NCBI GenBank assembly: GCA_023334545.1
Contig: JAADVB010000003.1
Location: 1 to 64,000, forward strand
DNA from: Salisapilia sapeloensis
Taxonomy: Eukaryota > Oomycota > Peronosporomycetes > Peronosporales > Salisapiliaceae
Direction of reading: 5' to 3'
DNA: 64,000 bases
Of this stretch, positions 59,379-64,000 are shown one piece after another; within the stretch, counting starts at the first letter, position 1, and every line of letters starts with the position of its first letter. The notes under the pieces were generated by a model. It saw only the letters and a list, made by a program, of their open reading frames with translations. It was not told the DNA's origin and searched no databases. The position numbers and the translations under genes are program-made.

Positions 59379-61423
59379 CTACTTGTCTACAGGCCGCACG
59401 TATGTGATGTCACCCGATTTAGACACAACTAGACCAGACACTCTTGGCTTTTGCATCTTGTCATCTAGTCCCATATTCGCCCAAATGCGTCGATTACCCA
59501 AAGCTGCGAGCTGAGCTCGTTTCATCGCAATCGACTCTCGATCGAGATTTTCCAACGGAGCAAACACCGTCTCGACATTCAGCATACCTAGATCAAGCCA
59601 GCGTTTGTATAAGAAATAAAAAAGGAAGACTAGAGAGACGTACTGGTATCCGGAAGTTCTCCAGCTTCTTCCTCTTCTCCCGTCGGATCTGTCGATTCAC
59701 CATAGTATCCATCCTTTCTGCCAGTCGATTTTTCCACAGGACTCCCATCCGATCCGACAGAGCCATCAGGAGATGGTGGTGGAGCGTCATAGTCATTTCG
59801 GCGATGAGAAGGGCGTTGACCTACATAAAGAACGTTTGAGAACCAAAAATATATAAGAAAAGATACGTGATCTTACCATAAGTGTTACTGGATTGGGTGC
59901 AGGAGCAGACACTGTTGCAAGCGCAGTGTGAAAAGTGGCAGAAGCGTCCACGTTGACAAACACCTTTATTCTGAAAGTCATAACAGACACCTTTGCCTGC
60001 AGAAGGCGTCGTACCTCGTTTCTTCTTACTCACGTGCCCATAGTCTTGTGCCGGGCTAGCAGGTTCTGATCTTTTCTGAGATGCAGCAGCATTCGCTTTG
60101 CGATTCGGATCATCCGAGAGTAAGTTTTCCACCTCATCTAGCCGCATGTCCTCCGACACTGCTCGTTCGATAAGCGCTAACGAACTCTTTTCCATCGGCA
60201 TCGCCATATCTGGTCGAGTTCGTACATATCGCCATCCACCTATGGCATAACATGGTTAGATCAGAGTCTACTGGATGGAAGATCCTAGAGCTCGACTACC
60301 TTTCCGCCATCCAAGGCCACGATCAGTGGCGTTAAACTCCGGATTACCGACATCCCATGAGCTCTTATCATTCGATGGGATAAACGTAAGCCATTCAGCG
60401 TCATACATGCACTCGATGATCCGAGAAGATGATTTTTTGTCCTGTCGTAACGACTCGAACACCTCTGCAGGTATAAGCTTAGACTTCTTCGAGTTTTAAT
60501 TCTCCTTTTATAAAGATATACCTGATGGGAAGGTGACCCAGTCATGGAAAACTTGTGTTCTCTTATCGTGTAGCATGAGCTTGAAGCCTGGCATAGGTGG
60601 TCTGCCTCTCCACTCGACACTAAGCTGGAACTCGGCCGTTTGTTTGGCTCCTGGCGTCCAATAGTAGAGCGCTTTGGCTTGTCCTGGTGTGTATGGTAGC
60701 AGGACAGGCGTGAAAACAAGTCCGAGGTTTTGCCTCGTCTGAGAGACGCGAGGTAGGATGCTACGAATGACATGCCCGAGGCGGTTTAACGGGTACATGG
60801 ACTGTAAAACAAGCTGAAAGGGCTCTGGCGGATGGTTCTTGGGTAGAGATATCTGTTTACGTGGACCGATGACGTCGTTCTGAATGAGTTTCAACCGATC
60901 CTGGAGCTTGGAGGCCATCACAGGACTTCCATTAAGTGCCAGAATGTCGTATAACAAAAAGGTCACGACGCTTTTCGATCCTTCCTGTTGTCATAAAATG
61001 AATTAGCTCTTGCAAACAGTACTGTAAGAGTCTTGCTACCTTATCACAGACGAGTAATCCGTCTACGATAGTCCAATGGTGTTGGACGGCGACATTTCGG
61101 TCGGCTCCAGGCTGCAGGCGATCGGGGCGCACGGGACAGAATAGCGGCACCTCACGGATGTCATAGCTCGGATAAACGAGGTAGCATCGTCCCTGTGCCA
61201 ATATCGCAAGCGTCCGTACGCCTACACTGCGCTCACAGACGAAATAAGGATGGTCTCCGATCTGCGCTTCGTTCCCTCTCACGAACGGTTGGCCAGTCGA
61301 TATCGGCGCTCGCTCCGTATCCGACCACCCGACGATACGGTTCAACTGCACCTGCACCTGTTTCTTTCCTGCAAGAGGCAAAGGCTGTCCTAGCTCCGTC
61401 GGCAGCTCCTTGGTACTCGGCAT
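59379..61423 (-). CDS. Capping-enzyme guanylyltransferase-like domain (catalytic lysines lost) fused to a CCCH zinc finger
   Basis: About 586 aa in six exons on the minus strand: 61423-61040, 60984-60522, 60464-60300, 60239-59877, 59820-59644 and 59587-59379. The fold of mRNA guanylyltransferase is recognisable: YFVCERSVGVRTLAIL (motif I region), TIVDGLLVCDK (III), FLLYDILALNG (IIIa), LGLVFTPVLLPYTPG (IV) and YYWTPGAKQTAEF (V). However, the catalytic KxDG is RSVG (residues 65-68), motif III lacks its Glu, IV its acidic residue, V both lysines, and the final RxDK is RPDM. A CCCH finger follows (C423, C432, C438, H442; spacing 8-5-3), then a basic, disordered tail. Probably an RNA-binding pseudoenzyme. 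Confidence 0.75.
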
Positions 61424-61510
61424 CTTCCTTCGTCTTAATTTTACAAATGTGCAAACGATTTCAAATGTACGTACAAGACGAAATGGACTTGTTATTGCTT
61501 TCTCGGATGT

Positions 61511-63103
61511 CTATAGCTCACTTTCATGCGCCCAGAACTTAAAAGTACGATCGAAACCGGAGGATACGACGTGTCGGCCATCAGGTGCAAAGTCCGCGGA
61601 CATGACACGACCGTCATGAGCTCTTAAAGTCGATAGTAAGGAAAAGTCTCTAGCTTTCCATAGCTTGACACTCGCGTCGTATGATGTACTCATGAGCAAT
61701 TCGCCATGTCCTGGAGCATACCGTACATCTGCTACTAGACCAGCATGTGCTGGTAGCGTATACCTACACTTTCGTTTTCTTAAATCCCAAATGCGCACAC
61801 TTCGGTCGTCACTACTGGACGCCAATTGAGTCCCATCAGGAGCAAAGTCGAGACCGAGAACCTGCTTCGAGTGTCCTTGGAACGACATAATCGCTTTGCC
61901 TGATCGCAAGTCCCACACGCGGATGAGACCGAGGAGGTCAGATGTAGCCACGAGGGATCCGTCCGGGTGGAAAGCGATGGCATAGACTTCCTTGTAGTGA
62001 CCTTCTTGTAGCAAGAGCTCCTTGCCAACGCTCACGTCCCACAGTCGCCATGTATGGTCGAAACTGGTGGTGCCAACGTAATCCCCTGATGGGTGGAAGG
62101 CGACTTTACCCAATCGAGCTTGATGGCCTTGTAGCACGGCCACGGCTTCCTTCTCTCCACTCTTCCATAGTCGAGCAGTGTAGTCGGCGGATCCACTGCA
62201 TAGACAGATGCCTTGATTTTGCTCCTGCATGTCCGCGTAGACGTTGGAAGGGTGCCATGCGACGCCAGTGATGCGGTCTTCATGGCCACTGAGCGTCTGT
62301 GCTAGCTCTGCGTCCTCTGTATTCCACACTTTAACCATACCACTCCATGATCCTGTCGCGACATGCTTCCCGTCACTTGAATAACGGACGCTAGCGACTG
62401 GACGTACGTCTGCGTTCTGACTCATGACGTTGACCATGTCTGAGGTCGCTTTATACGCTTCGAGGGCGATGCTGTCTACCATCTTTTCCGTCTCCTCTAC
62501 ACTTAACGCTTTTTCATACCTCTCTTTCGCTAATCTACTTTCTGCCCTAGTGCGTGAAAAGTCTAGAATATGACTACGAGCTTTCTTTAACAAGTCTTCC
62601 TTGATCGGGATGTAGAAGAGTTCGTCCTCTAGTTTCTTTTCTCTTTCGAATGAGGATTTCTGCTCATTCCCGTCGGTTGATTGGAGACCTAGTTCTTCCC
62701 CTTCAATCTCTCGACGACCGAGGATCTGCCGTAGACGCTCACGCCGGTCGGCAGGACGCTCACCGAATAGTGTCGCTGGTTCATTCAGTGCTCGTAGACG
62801 CTGGATAACATCCTCAGCACTTGTCGGTACTGTGATATTCCGAGCTCGTCTCTCGGCTTCTGCACGACGTAGCAGCTGTGCATGCTTTTCCTGCGCAATG
62901 CGACTGGTTTCCGACAGTTCGAGTACTTCTGTCTCGGCGTTGGCTGCAGCAATATTCACGTTCCCACCACGACTCGTACCGTCCATTCTGACATCCGAGG
63001 CGCCATTCGAACTAGCTGAACCTTGATCTCGTTTCACATGCGAAGGTACGAGGTCCGTCGTGCCTGCAATTGTGCCAAAGTAGATACCCTTCCGGTCGCC
63101 CAT
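61511..63103 (-). CDS. PRPF4: U4/U6 snRNP protein PRPF4
   Basis: Single exon, 530 aa (human about 520). The SFM (splicing factor motif) is present: VPTSAEDVIQRLRALNEPA followed by TLFGERPADRRERLRQIL. A seven-bladed WD40 propeller fills the C-terminal two thirds (ASVRYSSDGKHVATGSWSG, VAWHPSN..., VAFHPSGDYVGTTSFDHTWR, FAPDGTQLASSSDDRSVRIW). PRPF4 binds PRPF3 and PPIH on U4/U6 and is needed for tri-snRNP assembly. Start ATG 63103 follows the usual short variable N-terminus. It is convergent with nothing and sits 87 bp upstream of the capping-like gene's start on the same strand. Confidence 0.95.
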   Translation of the reverse strand: MGDRKGIYFGTIAGTTDLVPSHVKRDQGSASSNGASDVRMDGTSRGGNVNIAAANAETEVLELSETSRIAQEKHAQLLRRAEAERRARNITVPTSAEDVIQRLRALNEPATLFGERPADRRERLRQILGRREIEGEELGLQSTDGNEQKSSFEREKKLEDELFYIPIKEDLLKKARSHILDFSRTRAESRLAKERYEKALSVEETEKMVDSIALEAYKATSDMVNVMSQNADVRPVASVRYSSDGKHVATGSWSGMVKVWNTEDAELAQTLSGHEDRITGVAWHPSNVYADMQEQNQGICLCSGSADYTARLWKSGEKEAVAVLQGHQARLGKVAFHPSGDYVGTTSFDHTWRLWDVSVGKELLLQEGHYKEVYAIAFHPDGSLVATSDLLGLIRVWDLRSGKAIMSFQGHSKQVLGLDFAPDGTQLASSSDDRSVRIWDLRKRKCRYTLPAHAGLVADVRYAPGHGELLMSTSYDASVKLWKARDFSLLSTLRAHDGRVMSADFAPDGRHVVSSGFDRTFKFWAHESEL

Positions 63104-63221
63104 ATTCGACTGCTTTGATGTGGTGTCTTGTAAAAGCTATACAATGCCACTTTTAGATGTCTACTAAAACGTTGGAATTAAACGCATAATTCGTTATTCA
63201 AGTACACGGGACATCGGACGC
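63104..63221. promoter_or_regulatory. Shared promoter region, PRPF4 / last gene
   Basis: 118 bp between divergent start codons. No motif recognised. Confidence 0.4.
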
Positions 63222-64000
63222 ATGGGAGCTTTTGAGGGAGACGACGCATGGGTTGCAACGCAATTGCAAGAAGCTCAAGCACGTAAAAGACGGCAAGAGC
63301 AAGATGCTCAGAAACTCATTGTAACATTTGATCGCAATGCGTTTACGAAACGTGTGCAGGTAGATGGTGTATTCTTTTGTGTCATACTTGCTATTCTCCT
63401 TGGCATGTATCCATTCTTACGTGACGAGTGTATCTGATATTGTTACATGACTAGTCTCTACTAGAGAATGACGTGAGCGATGGATTCGTCATCGGGTTAA
63501 AGCATCGGCAGGAGTTTGCTCGTCAATTATGTCATGAATACCCACTCTTTACCGAGCAGCAAAAACTCGACTTGATCCTAGCACTCGCCATCGACCTAGG
63601 GCTACAGGACCTTAACGTTATGGTCAAGACCCTGCCTCCAGTCGACCGCTCTCGCCTCGTACTGAGCGTGCTAGCCGCGACGCTAGGTTTCCATCCTCGA
63701 CACGACCCGAGTCTATCGAAGAACATCAAGCGAGGCCTCGTACCTGTCGCCGAGCGCTTTTTCCACCTCGTATCTCCTGTGCCAGAAGGCCCCGAGTTCC
63801 TCATGACCTTACGTAAAGATATCCAAAGCATCTTACGAAAACATCGCACCAAGTTCGAGAACAAGACCGTGAGGGCGCTAGAGTTTATGGATATGGTCAT
63901 GAAGATGCTATTCGCGACACAAGCGGGGATGAAAGTCCGTCGGATCGAACTATCTAGTCCTGAACTATCCTCCTTTGTCTTGTTGCACGAACGTGTGCAT
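63222..64000 (+). CDS. 5' part of a possible malonyl-CoA decarboxylase (runs off the window)
   Basis: Exon 1 63222-63359 and exon 2 from 63455 join in phase; exon 2 is open to the window edge (at least 228 aa). The section IKRGLVPVAERFFHLVSPV, then EFLMTLRKDIQSIL, and finally IELSSPELSSFVLLHERVH resembles the helical N-terminal domain of malonyl-CoA decarboxylase ('RYRGLFxxIS...GVxFLVxLRxDL...ITWDSPASLLE..xEAVH'). The catalytic domain would lie beyond 64000, so the call cannot be confirmed here. The first 45 residues are charged and helical, with no obvious mitochondrial presequence. Confidence 0.45.

Noticed and set aside
60285..60773. 162-aa minus-strand frame within the capping-like gene
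   Set aside because: Off-frame shadow; the phase-matched exons carry the recognisable motifs.

Overview
This window reads as compact nuclear DNA of an oomycete (water mould). Most genes are split by introns of about 30-110 nt, with donors mostly of the type gtacgt/gtaagt/gtatgt and acceptors ending in tag or cag. Genes lie 50-300 bp apart on both strands. Three things point to an oomycete: an elicitin-like secreted six-cysteine protein (48.0 kb), two flagellar-axoneme genes expected of a zoospore former (2.2 and 53.2 kb), and ordinary eukaryotic housekeeping genes. The compactness and very short introns would fit an Albugo-like (white rust) genome, but that is inference. Exon joins were made by hand from splice signals, reading phase and family knowledge.

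Layout. 0.7-8.3 kb: alpha/beta hydrolase, CFAP210-like axonemal protein, mitochondrial citrate carrier SLC25A1, ribosomal protein eL24, arginine methyltransferase PRMT1, histone chaperone ASF1. 8.3-13.1 kb: gene-poor, with a 189-nt inverted repeat, an unresolved coding-like stretch and a 463-bp MITE. 13.1-28.9 kb: an unidentified nuclear-looking protein, TAF13, an EF-hand protein, MED12, a voltage-gated K+ channel, an unidentified 517-aa protein and a cation/Ca2+ exchanger. 29.2-33.0 kb: an F-box/LRR pseudogene beside its intact relative. 33.1-43.8 kb: heat-shock factor, Lines-like protein, GID8, an EH-PX-BAR sorting nexin, a PHD-finger protein and COQ3. 43.9-49.3 kb: an accessory stretch with a secreted PDZ/PA-domain protein, a second copy of the MITE family and the elicitin-like gene. 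49.3-64 kb: coatomer alpha, an outer-dynein-arm docking-like protein, an unidentified protein, a WD40 protein, a CCCH-finger protein with a capping-enzyme-like domain that has lost its catalytic lysines, PRPF4, and the 5' end of a possible malonyl-CoA decarboxylase.

Most genes are unrelated housekeeping functions in head-to-head or tail-to-tail arrangement, not a pathway cluster. Loose themes are transcription and chromatin (ASF1, TAF13, MED12, HSF, PHD protein), RNA processing (PRPF4, capping-like protein), membrane traffic (COPA, sorting nexin), flagella (CFAP210, docking complex) and secretion (elicitin-like, PDZ/PA). The most unusual items are the capping-enzyme pseudoenzyme, the EH-PX-BAR fusion, the secreted PDZ/PA protein, and the repeat-bearing islands at 8.8-12.4 and 45.5-48 kb.
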